From Desulfosporosinus acididurans (GTDB lineage: Bacteria > Bacillota > Desulfitobacteriia > Desulfitobacteriales > Desulfitobacteriaceae): DNA of 58,632 nt. Positions 1 through 8,647 of this stretch are shown piece after piece. The position numbers and the translations under genes are program-made. The stretch is from the NCBI RefSeq assembly GCF_001029285.1, contig NZ_LDZY01000019.1, positions 1-58,632 on the forward strand, read 5' to 3'. Positions within the stretch are counted from its first letter, which is position 1. Every line of letters begins with the position of its first letter. Below the pieces are notes generated by a model. It was given only the letters and a program-made list of their open reading frames with translations. It was not told the DNA's origin and ran no database searches.

Positions 1-453
1 TTACGATCTCTCGCTTCAATATGAGTAGCATCGATGGCGATAACATCCCCATCGATGAAGCCTTCTTGAAACGCCTGAGAGACTAGTTCATTTTGAATGT
101 TTCCTAAAGCAGAAGAGACATGGATTTTTTGAATCATCCGAGTATAAGAGGACTCACTAGGGACTGAATCTGCCATCGTAAAACCGCAGTTGAAACGGAA
201 TTCCAAGCTAATTTTTTAATCGTTTTCGTAAGTCTTTAATCGTAGGAATTCGTTCGATGACTCGAATGAATAAGGAGTAGATCATGGCAGAATAGTTAAG
301 TCTTGTTGGAGCTCCGAGTATTGCTCTTTTGGAAACAACTCTCAACAACGAGGTGATGTCAAGTGTATCGAAAATGAGGGGATATGATTTTTTGGGAGAC
401 ATTTCTAAAATTTCCTCCAAGGAAAATAGCCTTTCTTGGCGAATACTAAACAT
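1..453 (-). pseudogene. IS transposase, N-terminal part, frameshifted and cut by window edge
   Basis: The first frame gives 81 residues (453 down to 208, ending RLKN-stop). A +1 shift near 205-215 then continues the same protein (EFRFNCGFTMADSVPSES, later DVIAIDATHIEARDR) to the window edge. The fold is a DDE transposase with a DUF772-like N-terminal region (IPTIKDLRKRLKN, DSVPSESSYTR) and the first catalytic Asp in AIDATH. The IS1182/IS5-like family assignment is tentative. One extra T after the A-run accounts for the break. The shift needed is +1, not the -1 of programmed IS frameshifting, so an inactive copy or a base-call error is more likely. The start has AGGAG 8 bases upstream. Confidence 0.8.
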
Positions 454-545
454 TGGGAGTACTCCTATCTACCTCTCGGTGTTGGTTTGGTCGCTTACAC
501 TTTTTCGAGGTTTTGGGGAGGTACTCCTCTTTTTGTCCTTAAAAA
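454..545. mobile_element. Outer end of the IS element (approximate)
   Basis: This is the non-coding stretch between the transposase start and the interrupted regulator. It contains short GGAGTACTCC-like inverted motifs. Homology to the regulator resumes at about 545-560, so the element probably ends near 540-545. The other end lies outside the window, so terminal repeats and target duplication cannot be checked. Confidence 0.45.
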
Positions 546-1238
546 GATTAGTAATATCAATGGGTTCAAGTTATGAAACTAATTCATTTAGAAAAACAAT
601 TTCCCCACGTGCGCTTCTTACGCCGTTATGTGGGAAGTATTGACGGTTTAATGTCCCTTTACCGCGGGTTAGCCAATGCTGTCGCAGTCCATTTATGGGA
701 CAGCGACAGCAATGATTATAATCTTCCTTATGTGCGCAGGATTCTGCCAGGTCAACCGACTTACATCATTAACTTACTTTATCGGGTTGAAGGCTTTTAT
801 GTTGTTAAAGGAAATCCTAAAAATATCTTAACCTGGACTGACTTAACGAAACCCGGAGTTCGTTTTGTTAATCGGGAAGTAGGATCAGGGGCAAGGGTAT
901 TATTAGATGAGCAGTTAAGACTTCTAAAAATTCGCCGTCAGGATATTTGTGGGTATGGAGATGAGGAAATGACTCACCTGGCCATTGCCAGTAAAGTCGC
1001 CCGATCAGAAGCAGATGTTGGTTTAGGGATCGAGAAAGTTGCCATGCAAGTTAATGGTCTCGATTTTATCCCCTTACAGAAAGAGCGCTATGATCTTGTA
1101 ATCCGCCAAGAAGATTTGGAACGTCCACATTTTCAGGCCTTAATGAGCATCCTAAAGTCACCGGCCTTTCAAAACGAAGTTTCGGGGATTGGAGGATATG
1201 ATTTGTCTCTCATGGGACAAATTATTGCTGAAGTTTAA
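545..1238 (+). pseudogene. Transcriptional regulator with molybdate-PBP-like domain, 5'-truncated and frameshifted
   Basis: The open part from ATG 573 (221 aa) is a periplasmic-binding-protein-like ligand domain of the type fused behind an excisionase/MerR-like HTH in anaerobe regulators. Markers are RRYVGSIDGLMSLYRG, HLWDSDSNDYNLPYVRR, RFVNREVGSGARVLLDEQ and EADVGLGIEKVA. No DNA-binding domain is present. In another frame just upstream, ISMGSSYE resembles the start of this domain (usually GSHD), so a frameshift near 570-580 separates it from the rest. The left boundary is the IS end. The intact protein would have been a cytoplasmic one-component regulator; this copy is probably dead. The ligand (molybdate-like anion or other) is not known. 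Confidence 0.7.
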
Positions 1239-1414
1239 ACATACCCTGTACTTATAATACCCTTTAGAAGAACTATCGTGGAATCACGATGGTTCAATTT
1301 TTTAGTCACTCTTTTTCGCCGAAACACTGCGTATTCTTGATCCGGTTGAAAGGTATTTCCATATTAATCGCGAATTTATTCTTAATTATTAGTTATCAGC
1401 GAAGAGGTGATTAT

Positions 1415-2584
1415 TTGCGTTCACTAAAACAACAAATTCTTATCTTGCTGCTGGGTTCCCTCGTTTTATTAGCAGCATGCTTTATCGTTGTCCTCGGCTG
1501 GTATATGAAAGATAAAGCTGAAGCAGCTGCTTTTATAAAGGCCCAAACAGATTTAGCAACTTGTGAAGAAATAATTGATAAAACCTACCCCGGTACTTGG
1601 GCTGTCCAAAATGGAGAGCTTTACAAAGGGTCTGTAAAAATTAACCTAAATAATCAATTAGTTGATCATTTATCATCCCTTACCGGAGATACTGTTACTA
1701 TTTTCTTGGGTAACACGAGAGTAGCTACGACAGTTCGTGGTTCGAACGACGAGCGAGCCATCGGGACCAAAGTCTCGGCCAGCGTGGCCCAAACCGTCTT
1801 GCAGGATGGCCAAACATTTATCGGCAAGGCTAACGTCCTTGGGCAGTGGTATGAAACCGGATACATGCCCCTGCGAGCCGAAAACGGTATTATTATAGGA
1901 ATGTTTTATGTTGGAATTTCCCACGCCTACGATCAAAAAACCATTACCGGATCGCTGCTGACTCTCGCAGTCTTAGGATTGGCTTTAACATTCTTGGTAT
2001 CCCTTATAGCCTGGTTCTTCCTGCAAAAATTTGTTATCAATCCCTTGCACGATATTACACTGGGAACCAGAGATGTGGCAACGGGACACTTAACCGAAAA
2101 AATTAAAGTCTCCGGAGCAAAGGAAATCGAAGAATTAGAAGACGCATTTAATCAAATGGTTGAGAAAATCCAATCATTAACGGATGAATTGAATCGGACA
2201 TCAGATACCTTCGAAAATAATTTTGGGTCTAAGAGTAATCCCCCCGAAATTGACTTGGAAGCAGACGATGAATTCTATGCCCCCCCTACTGGCTTTACTG
2301 ACGTCTCTAATCCGACCTCAATGGCAAACTCCCCGCCGACGTCTGATTCTCTTTGTGAAGAGGAGTTACCCAAAGGATTAAATCAGGCGACCCTTGAACA
2401 TATCGTACAGTTCATTCAAACTACTCACCGGCCTCTTTCTGCCGAAGAAGTGGCCGAAAAGGTTAAGTTGACAAGAGTTACCGTCCGTCGTTATCTTGAA
2501 TATCTTGAACAACAAGGTGTAGTAAAGTCTGAACAGAAATATGGCCGAGTCGGCCGCCCAGTTAAACTATTTATCTCGCTATAA
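1415..2584 (+). CDS. Membrane-bound one-component regulator: Cache, HAMP, C-terminal winged helix
   Basis: This 389-aa protein has an N-terminal transmembrane helix (about 9-30), an extracellular single-Cache-type domain (about 35-180, with GQWYETGYMPLR and GIIIGMFYVGIS), a second transmembrane helix (about 185-210), a HAMP segment (INPLHDITLGTRDVATGHLTEKI split over two stretches) and an acidic Pro/Ser linker. The C-terminal winged-helix domain (about 330-389, VTVRRYLEYLEQQGVV, GRVGRPVKLF) resembles the output domain of CitB/DcuR-type regulators. There is no kinase or methyl-accepting domain. I chose the TTG at 1415 because AGAGGTGA lies 4 bases upstream; the longer frame from 1289 has no good ribosome site. 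It is followed by a terminator and the FNT channel gene, which it may regulate. Confidence 0.8.
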   Translation: MRSLKQQILILLLGSLVLLAACFIVVLGWYMKDKAEAAAFIKAQTDLATCEEIIDKTYPGTWAVQNGELYKGSVKINLNNQLVDHLSSLTGDTVTIFLGNTRVATTVRGSNDERAIGTKVSASVAQTVLQDGQTFIGKANVLGQWYETGYMPLRAENGIIIGMFYVGISHAYDQKTITGSLLTLAVLGLALTFLVSLIAWFFLQKFVINPLHDITLGTRDVATGHLTEKIKVSGAKEIEELEDAFNQMVEKIQSLTDELNRTSDTFENNFGSKSNPPEIDLEADDEFYAPPTGFTDVSNPTSMANSPPTSDSLCEEELPKGLNQATLEHIVQFIQTTHRPLSAEEVAEKVKLTRVTVRRYLEYLEQQGVVKSEQKYGRVGRPVKLFISL

Positions 2585-2607
2585 AGCCCGATTGGGCTTT
2601 TTTTCTT
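2583..2607 (+). terminator. Rho-independent terminator after the Cache-HAMP-HTH gene
   Basis: AAAGCCC-GATT-GGGCTTT forms a 7-bp stem followed directly by a T-run. It overlaps the stop codon of the upstream gene. Confidence 0.85.
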
Positions 2608-2791
2608 TATTTACATAATTAAATTAGAATATTTTCCTTACTTACAATATTCATAAAAACACTTTTTAAATTTTCACAAACAAGACAATTCTGATAATTA
2701 GCTCTAAACTAAAAATATCTTAATCAGCTCTCTACTCTCCCCCTGAGTGCTGAGAAAGTTTATTGGAGATTAAGTAAAGGAGTGGCTAATT

Positions 2792-3691
2792 ATGGAGACA
2801 AAGGGATTTTTAACACCGGCGGAAATCACCGAATCCACAATCCAGACAGGTATGAAAAAAGTTGCACTGCCTATACCGAAACAGATCCTCTTAGGCATTT
2901 TAGCAGGAGTATTTATAGCTTTTGCTGCAGAAGGCTCAAACATGGCAGCTTTTAATCTATTTGCCAAACCAGAGACCTATGGGCTCGGTAAAACTTTAGC
3001 CGGCGCTATCTTCGGAACTGGACTTATGCTCGTTATCCTAGCCGGAGGAGAACTATTCACCGGTAATACCCTAATCTCGGCTGGTGTTTTTGATGGTAAA
3101 ATCAAAATTATGGAAATGCTTAAAAACTGGTTTTTCGTCTATATCGGCAATTTCATTGGTTCCGTATTTATTGCTTACCTTATGGTTCAATCCGGATTAT
3201 TTAGCAGCAGTGCCGGTCTCCTGGGAGGAATTACGATTAAAATCGCCTCCTATAAAGTTGGACTCTCTTTTACCTCAGCCTTTTATCTGGGACTAATGTG
3301 CAACTGGCTGGTTTGTTTAGCAGTCTGGATGGCCTATGGGGCCAAAGATATGCTGGGAAAAATGTTTGCTATCTTCTTTCCAATATGGCTGTTTGTAACT
3401 TCCGGCTTTGAACATAGTGTAGCCAATATGTACTATATTCCTGCCGGAATCTTAGCAAAGTCAAACCCCAGCTGGGCAGCAGCCTCTCACCTCAACCCAC
3501 AGGCCCTCGCAGGATTAAACTGGGAGACCTTCGTTATTAATAACTTAGTTCCGGTGACTCTCGGCAACATTGTCGGAGGGTGCGTATTTGTAGCAGGGAT
3601 TTACTGGTTTATCTACAGAAAATCGGCGGCCGAAAAGGCTTCCCTATCGTCCTTAACAAGTCATGAGTTAGAAATGAACCCCGGGAAATAG
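2792..3691 (+). CDS. Formate/nitrite transporter (FNT) family channel
   Basis: This 299-aa polytopic membrane protein has six hydrophobic helices. Its family signatures are FAAEGSNMAAFNLF in the first helix and GELFTGNTLISAG at the second half-helix, with GNFIGSVF and CNWLVCLAVWMA in the later pore helices. FNT proteins form pentamers and pass formate, nitrite, hydrosulfide or small carboxylates by a proton-linked mechanism. Sequence alone does not separate FocA/FdhC, NirC and HSC here. The pore His of the family is best assigned to FEHSVANMYY. The ribosome site AAAGGAG lies upstream of the ATG. It is a single-gene unit flanked by terminators, next to a membrane-bound regulator that may sense the same solute. 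Confidence 0.92.
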   Translation: METKGFLTPAEITESTIQTGMKKVALPIPKQILLGILAGVFIAFAAEGSNMAAFNLFAKPETYGLGKTLAGAIFGTGLMLVILAGGELFTGNTLISAGVFDGKIKIMEMLKNWFFVYIGNFIGSVFIAYLMVQSGLFSSSAGLLGGITIKIASYKVGLSFTSAFYLGLMCNWLVCLAVWMAYGAKDMLGKMFAIFFPIWLFVTSGFEHSVANMYYIPAGILAKSNPSWAAASHLNPQALAGLNWETFVINNLVPVTLGNIVGGCVFVAGIYWFIYRKSAAEKASLSSLTSHELEMNPGK

Positions 3692-3756
3692 TAATTAGCA
3701 ACCTATCATAATTTCCATAATAGGATATTAGAAAAAACGAAATTAATCTGTTACGA

Positions 3757-3801
3757 ATAAGCCGAGATTTCCCTCAATAAGAAATCTCGGCTTATTAATT
3801 T
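3757..3801 (+). terminator. Terminator after FNT gene
   Basis: AATAAGCCGAGATTTC pairs perfectly with GAAATCTCGGCTTATT around an 8-base loop, followed by AATTTT. It may act in both directions. Confidence 0.85.
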
Positions 3802-3881
3802 TGGGTTCAATAGCTATCTGGCACCACAGCTTTTCCCCTTGAATATTCTATCCATGGATTCAGGAGAAGGGGGAAAGTCCG

Positions 3882-4514
3882 ATGCACATAGTATCTGCCT
3901 TATTAGTAGGTCTCGCGGCAAACCTTGATAATTTTGGAGTAGGTATAAGCTACGGAGTTCAAAAAATCCGAATTCCATTTCTCTCCAACTTTTTTATTGC
4001 CTTATTATCAGGAGCCATAACATTTATTGCCGTCTTTACCGGCCACTTCTTGAGTCACTTTATTGCCGTCGCAAATATGCTGGGTGCTGTCTTAATCATC
4101 CTTATCGGAATTTGGGTTACAGTACATAAGCCGGCTGTAGAACAGGCCTTACCGGCTGCTGTGCCCGTCATGAAGACCTATTCTATTTCTATTAAACCAC
4201 TCAGTACCATTGTCAAAATCACAAAAAATCCTTCCATGGCAGACATTGATGCTAATGGGTTTATCTCGGCCAGAGAAGCCATAGCCCTTGGATTAACCCT
4301 GTCCTTTAATTGTATAGCTACCGGAATTGGGGCCGGCTTAACCGGGCTTGCTCCTTTGCCGTTAGCAATTTCAGTCTGCCTGTTCAGTCTGCTGACAATT
4401 AGTTCAGGCTATTGGGCTGGATGGAAAACGGCCTCAGACCGTCTCGAAGGTTACTCCCAATTCCTTTCCGGAGCAATGCTGATACTTATCGGGCTCTATG
4501 AATTATTAAATTAG
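3882..4514 (+). CDS. ytaF: Sporulation membrane protein YtaF (MntP-like fold)
   Basis: This 210-aa membrane protein belongs to the YtaF branch of the MntP/LysE-like exporter superfamily. The N-terminal half carries LVGLAANLDNFGVGISYG, and the repeat half carries ALGLTLSFNCIATGIGAG, where MntP-type transporters have paired acidic residues. The loop between the halves contains DIDANGFISAREA, which has the spacing of an EF-hand Ca2+-binding loop (D1, D3, N5, G6, I8, E12). The family is sporulation-associated in Bacillus, but its transported ion is not established. The ribosome site GGAGAAGGGGG lies upstream of the ATG. It is a monocistronic gene. Confidence 0.88.
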   Translation: MHIVSALLVGLAANLDNFGVGISYGVQKIRIPFLSNFFIALLSGAITFIAVFTGHFLSHFIAVANMLGAVLIILIGIWVTVHKPAVEQALPAAVPVMKTYSISIKPLSTIVKITKNPSMADIDANGFISAREAIALGLTLSFNCIATGIGAGLTGLAPLPLAISVCLFSLLTISSGYWAGWKTASDRLEGYSQFLSGAMLILIGLYELLN

Positions 4515-4593
4515 CACGTAACACGCAAATCACTCAACGATGTCTGATTTCATAATATATGTAAGAGTACTCCTTACCTTTATCAGCGAACTG

Positions 4594-4611
4594 GTTCAGC
4601 TATAGCTGAAC
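4594..4611. promoter_or_regulatory. Perfect 18-bp palindrome upstream of methyltransferase gene
   Basis: GTTCAGCTA-TAGCTGAAC is a gapless palindrome lying 45 bases upstream of the next start codon, just after an imperfect one at 4561-4577 (GTAAGAGTACTCCTTAC). It has the size of a dimeric repressor operator. A small hairpin in RNA is the alternative. Confidence 0.35.
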
Positions 4612-4655
4612 ATCAGGACCCCCCCCACTTATATTTACCAATCAAAGGAGGTCTC

Positions 4656-5270
4656 TTGCCAAATATGTTCTGGAGATTCGTTTTCTTGATTATCTATTTA
4701 GCCTTTTTTCTTGTCCGCTCACGTTCTGGAATCAAGTTCCAAAATGCTGAAGAAGCAAACGATCAATTGAAGGACCTGGATCTTGCCGCCCAACGTGAGG
4801 GAAAAGTAAGCATGACCCTGCGTTCAATCCTTTCTTTAGTCATGCTGCTGAGTATCGTAATTTATGTCCTTAGCCCCTCCTGGCTGCAAGTTTTTAGCTT
4901 GTCCCTTCCCCTTTGGTTACGGCTTACAGGGTTAGCCTTATCCTTCACCACACTGCCTTGGCTTTATTGGTCGCATCTTGCTTTAGGCCGCCAATATTCG
5001 CCGGATCTTGATCTAAAACAGGATCACAAGCTTATTACGAAAGGTCCCTATAGCGTAATAAGGCATCCTATGTATACGATTCTCATCGTCTTTATGATCA
5101 GCATTTCACTCTTCTCAGCAAGTACTTTAATCCTCGTGCCTCATCTGGCAGCCATTATCCTGCTCCTATTACGCTTAGGCAAAGAAGAAGCTATGCTCAT
5201 TGAAAAATTTGGTGAAGACTATCGGGAGTATATGTTAAAAACGGGACGCCTTCTGCCAAAATTAAATTAA
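4656..5270 (+). CDS. Isoprenylcysteine methyltransferase-like (ICMT/PEMT family) membrane protein
   Basis: This 204-aa protein has four to five transmembrane segments. The C-terminal family signature binds S-adenosylmethionine: LITKGPYSVIRHPMYT, then a hydrophobic hairpin, then KEEAMLIEKFGEDYREYM. Bacterial members are membrane methyltransferases of unknown substrate, since there is no protein prenylation pathway for them to serve; isoprenoid or lipid methylation is a possibility. I chose the TTG start because AAAGGAGGT sits 5 bases upstream. A palindrome precedes the gene. Confidence 0.85.
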   Translation: MPNMFWRFVFLIIYLAFFLVRSRSGIKFQNAEEANDQLKDLDLAAQREGKVSMTLRSILSLVMLLSIVIYVLSPSWLQVFSLSLPLWLRLTGLALSFTTLPWLYWSHLALGRQYSPDLDLKQDHKLITKGPYSVIRHPMYTILIVFMISISLFSASTLILVPHLAAIILLLLRLGKEEAMLIEKFGEDYREYMLKTGRLLPKLN

Positions 5271-5303
5271 GCTTGCATCCTTAGGATATGCAAGCTTAAT
5301 TTA
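5261..5303. terminator. Bidirectional terminator between convergent genes
   Basis: TTAAATTAAGCTTGCAT pairs with ATGCAAGCTTAATTTAA across a short bulged loop. A- and T-rich flanks allow termination on both strands. A second hairpin (GCCGCTTTCA/TGAAGCGGC, 5320-5350) lies next to the end of the convergent LtaS-like gene. Confidence 0.75.
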
Positions 5304-5362
5304 ACATCTTCTTTCTCTGCCGCTTTCATTTGAGTAAGCAGTGAAGCGGCAGACTTACTTAG

Positions 5363-7417
5363 TCAATTTTTATAAACATTAGATTTAGAGATAACCTTGT
5401 TTCTGCTATCAGACAGTTTAACCTGGAAAGTTGCCTTTGCCATGCTTTGAGGCAGATCAATCGTTAAGGAATTAGGGGCGCAATAGGTAGTTTTGACAGC
5501 TTTACCGTTTAAATATACTTGATCATTTTCCACAAAGTTATTTCCTTCAATCATCAAAGAGCTTTCAGACGGCGTAACATTCGTAATTACCGGCAAAGCA
5601 TCACCTTGGATATAACTAGTGTTCGACGGCGGCTTATGGTCTGGTTTAAGGTCATAACCATACTCTTTGCCAAATAATAAATCATATTGCAGCAATTCAT
5701 AATCCTTAAAGGTATCTTCGGATATATTAGCTGCATTCCAATAATCCTTATTAATAATCACATCATTACCTTTTTGCATCAAATTCGCGAGCAGATCTGT
5801 CATAGGGCTGCCCGACTTTTGAGCAAGCTGAAGAGCAAAGGTTCCCATGAAATTTGATGACAATTTAAGGTTGTGATTTACGGTTGTCGAAAAGTTATTC
5901 CAAGTTACAAAGGGAACGCTGTGAAGGTTTAAATAATCTTGATAAGAATTGCCGTCTTTGATAAAACCAGCCTCTTTGTATACACTATAATTGTCACCAA
6001 GCATTGGCAGATGGTCACCATAAAATATGACCATTGTCGGTTGATTTATTTGTTTTAAGCCATCAATAAGCTGCTTCAGGGACTGGTCAACATCAGAAAT
6101 TCTATTGGCATAGTTATCCAGAATCGCTTGAGACTGAGGACCTAGATTAGCACCGCTGGCTTTTATGGTATTTCCGGGATCCTCCGTAGAATCATAAGGG
6201 CCGTGGTCTTCCATGGAAACCGCATAGATAAAATCAGGTTTATCTGTTTCTTTTACCTCGTTCAGAATTTGTTGCGTAAGTACCGTATCGCGAATGTAGG
6301 GACCTTTGTATTCGGGATTGTTTAAAAATTCCTTCGTGATAAATTTATTAAAGCCCTCAAGTTGATAAACTTTATCCCTGCTATAGAACCAATCATCATA
6401 AGTATGGATGGCGGAGGTAGCGTAACCCTGCCGATTGAGAATTGTAGGCAAAGCCTCAATAGGCCGATTAACATATTGATCATAGGCGATAGAACCATTA
6501 GGCAAAAACTGCGTCGAAAAACCCGTCATGGCTTCAAACTCGGTATTAGCCGTGCCACCGCCGTAAACAGGCGAAACCATCGTCCCGCTTGTTTGGGATT
6601 TTTGCAGTGAGTGGAAGAAGGGTATAGGGTCCTGGTTAAAAGAAACATTTTTCATCAGAGTCGGATCCCAAAAAGCTTCGCTCATAACAAAAATAATATT
6701 AGGCTTAAAATCAGCATTCACGGGATAAGAGGACGTATTATTTTGGATAATAGTATTAATTGCATTCTCTTGATAGTTTTCTGGTTTAGTGACCTTTAAA
6801 TATTCCGTATCCATAAGAAAACCAAGCATAGTTCCGTTTTGTTCATAATTCAGAGACTGACTATACGTAATCAGTTGTAAAGCAAAGACATTCTGAATGG
6901 AGTTAAAGAAAGAATAAAAAATAAATACGACAAAGAAAGAACAAAGAAATACGATAGACCGATAGCGTTGTTTTCTTTCTTTAGCAATATGTTTAAGTAT
7001 GAAACGAATCAAAGCAACGGTAACAATAAGTAAGATTCCAAGGACAACAAAAACATTACGAAAATGATCAGAAATGCCCATCGCTTCTTTAGCCAAAAGA
7101 AAATCTGAGGGAAGCAGAGGGTCCCCTTTGAGTTTTAATTTTTGTTGGCTGATAAATCCCAAGGCTGAAAATAAAGCCAAAAAAATTGTTGCCGTTACTA
7201 AATATGCTCGTTTGGGTAAAATATAAAATATATTGATAATGCCAAACATCAGCAAATAGCTTAAGAAAAATTCGGAAGGATAACTCTTAATCCAAGTTAT
7301 GGCCTTCATAATGCTTCCATTAGAAAAACTTTCCAAGGCCAGCAAGACAATTAAAGGAACAGTAAGAATAAATAAGATCTTGTTTTTAGTTATAATCTTC
7401 AAACCCCGGCTAAACAC
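5363..7417 (-). CDS. LtaS-type phosphoglycerol transferase/sulfatase-fold membrane enzyme with C-terminal IPT/TIG-like domain
   Basis: This 684-aa protein has about five N-terminal transmembrane helices followed by an extracellular alkaline-phosphatase-fold domain (about 230-560). The nucleophile Thr lies in GGGTANTEFEAMTGF. Metal-binding motifs are MSEAFWDP, DDWFYSRD and FYGDHLPMLGDNY. LtaS enzymes polymerise glycerol phosphate from phosphatidylglycerol onto a lipid anchor. The last 75 residues (ITNVTPSESSLMIEGNNF, VYLNGKAVKTT) look like an Ig-like IPT/TIG domain, which the usual LtaS lacks. I moved the start to GTG 7417 because GGAGG lies 10 bases upstream; the longer frame would translate the ribosome site itself. 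It stands alone. Confidence 0.88.
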   Translation of the reverse strand: MFSRGLKIITKNKILFILTVPLIVLLALESFSNGSIMKAITWIKSYPSEFFLSYLLMFGIINIFYILPKRAYLVTATIFLALFSALGFISQQKLKLKGDPLLPSDFLLAKEAMGISDHFRNVFVVLGILLIVTVALIRFILKHIAKERKQRYRSIVFLCSFFVVFIFYSFFNSIQNVFALQLITYSQSLNYEQNGTMLGFLMDTEYLKVTKPENYQENAINTIIQNNTSSYPVNADFKPNIIFVMSEAFWDPTLMKNVSFNQDPIPFFHSLQKSQTSGTMVSPVYGGGTANTEFEAMTGFSTQFLPNGSIAYDQYVNRPIEALPTILNRQGYATSAIHTYDDWFYSRDKVYQLEGFNKFITKEFLNNPEYKGPYIRDTVLTQQILNEVKETDKPDFIYAVSMEDHGPYDSTEDPGNTIKASGANLGPQSQAILDNYANRISDVDQSLKQLIDGLKQINQPTMVIFYGDHLPMLGDNYSVYKEAGFIKDGNSYQDYLNLHSVPFVTWNNFSTTVNHNLKLSSNFMGTFALQLAQKSGSPMTDLLANLMQKGNDVIINKDYWNAANISEDTFKDYELLQYDLLFGKEYGYDLKPDHKPPSNTSYIQGDALPVITNVTPSESSLMIEGNNFVENDQVYLNGKAVKTTYCAPNSLTIDLPQSMAKATFQVKLSDSRNKVISKSNVYKN

Positions 7418-7760
7418 AAAAATCGTTCCTCCATTAATAAAAGTAAACACCAAACATTATAACAAATATAGTTCAAAAATAAGTGACAAATATTTGTAGA
7501 ATTTGTGAAATATACGCTGCCAGTATTAATTATCTGCCAAAAGGGAAAACAATATGCCAATTTATTAAATTTATCAAAAAGCCTTAAAAAGCCTCAAAGG
7601 CTCACTTCTTAGTGTGCCTTTGTATTTAAAGGAGTATGTTAACATTTTATCCAGTTCACTATCTAAGTATTAAACAAACAAACCTGTTAAGCAAGCTATG
7701 TATAACGTTCAAATCTCATGAGTTTCATACATAATAGCCAATTTTCGTGTCTTAATTTAT
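7418..7760. other. Intergenic region, mostly featureless
   Basis: This is AT-rich and non-coding. The only structure I see is around 7585-7625. AAAGGC-t-CAC pairs with GTG-t-GCCTTT, and read on the minus strand it is followed by GAGGCTTTTT, so it could terminate the GNAT gene upstream. Confidence 0.4.
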
Positions 7761-8480
7761 CTAAAGCAAGCGAGAAAAGGAAATTGACGCCTCAGAGGCT
7801 CCTTCCTTTTTCCACCCATCTTTGATGTAAAAACTTATAGCTCTTTGATTCCAAGGCAAGGCCGATAATCCAACTTTTTTAAAGCCTAGTTCTTTCATCT
7901 CTTTACAAAACTCAGCTGTTAATTCATTGGCTATGCCTAATCCCCGATAGCTTCTATCAACTGCCAGAGCCAATAGCCTTGGTTGTTGGGATAAGCAAAC
8001 TTCCCGTTTTTCTCCAGAATTATTATCCTTCACAGAAAAGGAAAACAGCGCCTTCAGCGCCACATGTACGTGTCCAAGTCTCTTTGTTATATGCCTCCGA
8101 ATAAAAGAGTCCTTAAGGAATCTGGAAATAGTAAGGTAAACTAGCATCATAAAGTTGTCTCGATAAAATTCCCGAAAAGGGTTATCGGAAGTCGTAGCTA
8201 AAATGAAGCCGATTACCTCATTCTTATACTTTGCTGCATAGCCAAAATTCGCGTCGGACTTAACGAATTCTGAAATAAAAAGCTCTAAAAATTTATATCC
8301 CATATGCCCTAGAAAGTGATTTTGAAAGGAGCGTTTATATAATCGAGCGACTAAAGGTATATCCTGACTTTGCAGATGCATAACGTCTATATTACATTTA
8401 CAATTATGGTAATTAAGGCTATTATTTGGCACGTAAGCATATACCTCTCTTTTGAAAATTTCCGCTGATTCTTTATTCAC
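7761..8480 (-). CDS. GNAT-family N-acetyltransferase
   Basis: This 239-aa soluble protein has the GNAT acetyl-CoA pocket at about 165-215 (LLALAVDRSYRGLGIANELT, the R/Q-x-x-G-x-G/A element), followed by KKVGLSALPWNQRAISFY and the final strand. The N-terminal 35 residues contain two Cys (NCKCN) that are not part of the fold. The acceptor substrate cannot be inferred. It is divergent from the ABC exporter and monocistronic. Confidence 0.85.
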   Translation of the reverse strand: MNKESAEIFKREVYAYVPNNSLNYHNCKCNIDVMHLQSQDIPLVARLYKRSFQNHFLGHMGYKFLELFISEFVKSDANFGYAAKYKNEVIGFILATTSDNPFREFYRDNFMMLVYLTISRFLKDSFIRRHITKRLGHVHVALKALFSFSVKDNNSGEKREVCLSQQPRLLALAVDRSYRGLGIANELTAEFCKEMKELGFKKVGLSALPWNQRAISFYIKDGWKKEGASEASISFSRLL

Positions 8481-8647
8481 TGGAAAAATAAAAGGATATG
8501 CTTTTAGGATAATTTATAAGTTTTAAGATATTGTCAAGTCACTATGGGATTTCTATGGAGATCCCTTTAAGATTCCAGAGTCATTCTCCATTATTGCCTT
8601 AATTTTTATATCAAAAATTGCTTAATGCAAGAGAGGTGTTGTTTCCT

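Noticed and set aside
205-216. Programmed -1 frameshift in the transposase
   Set aside because: The downstream frame requires a +1 shift, which does not fit the A-run slippage used by IS elements.
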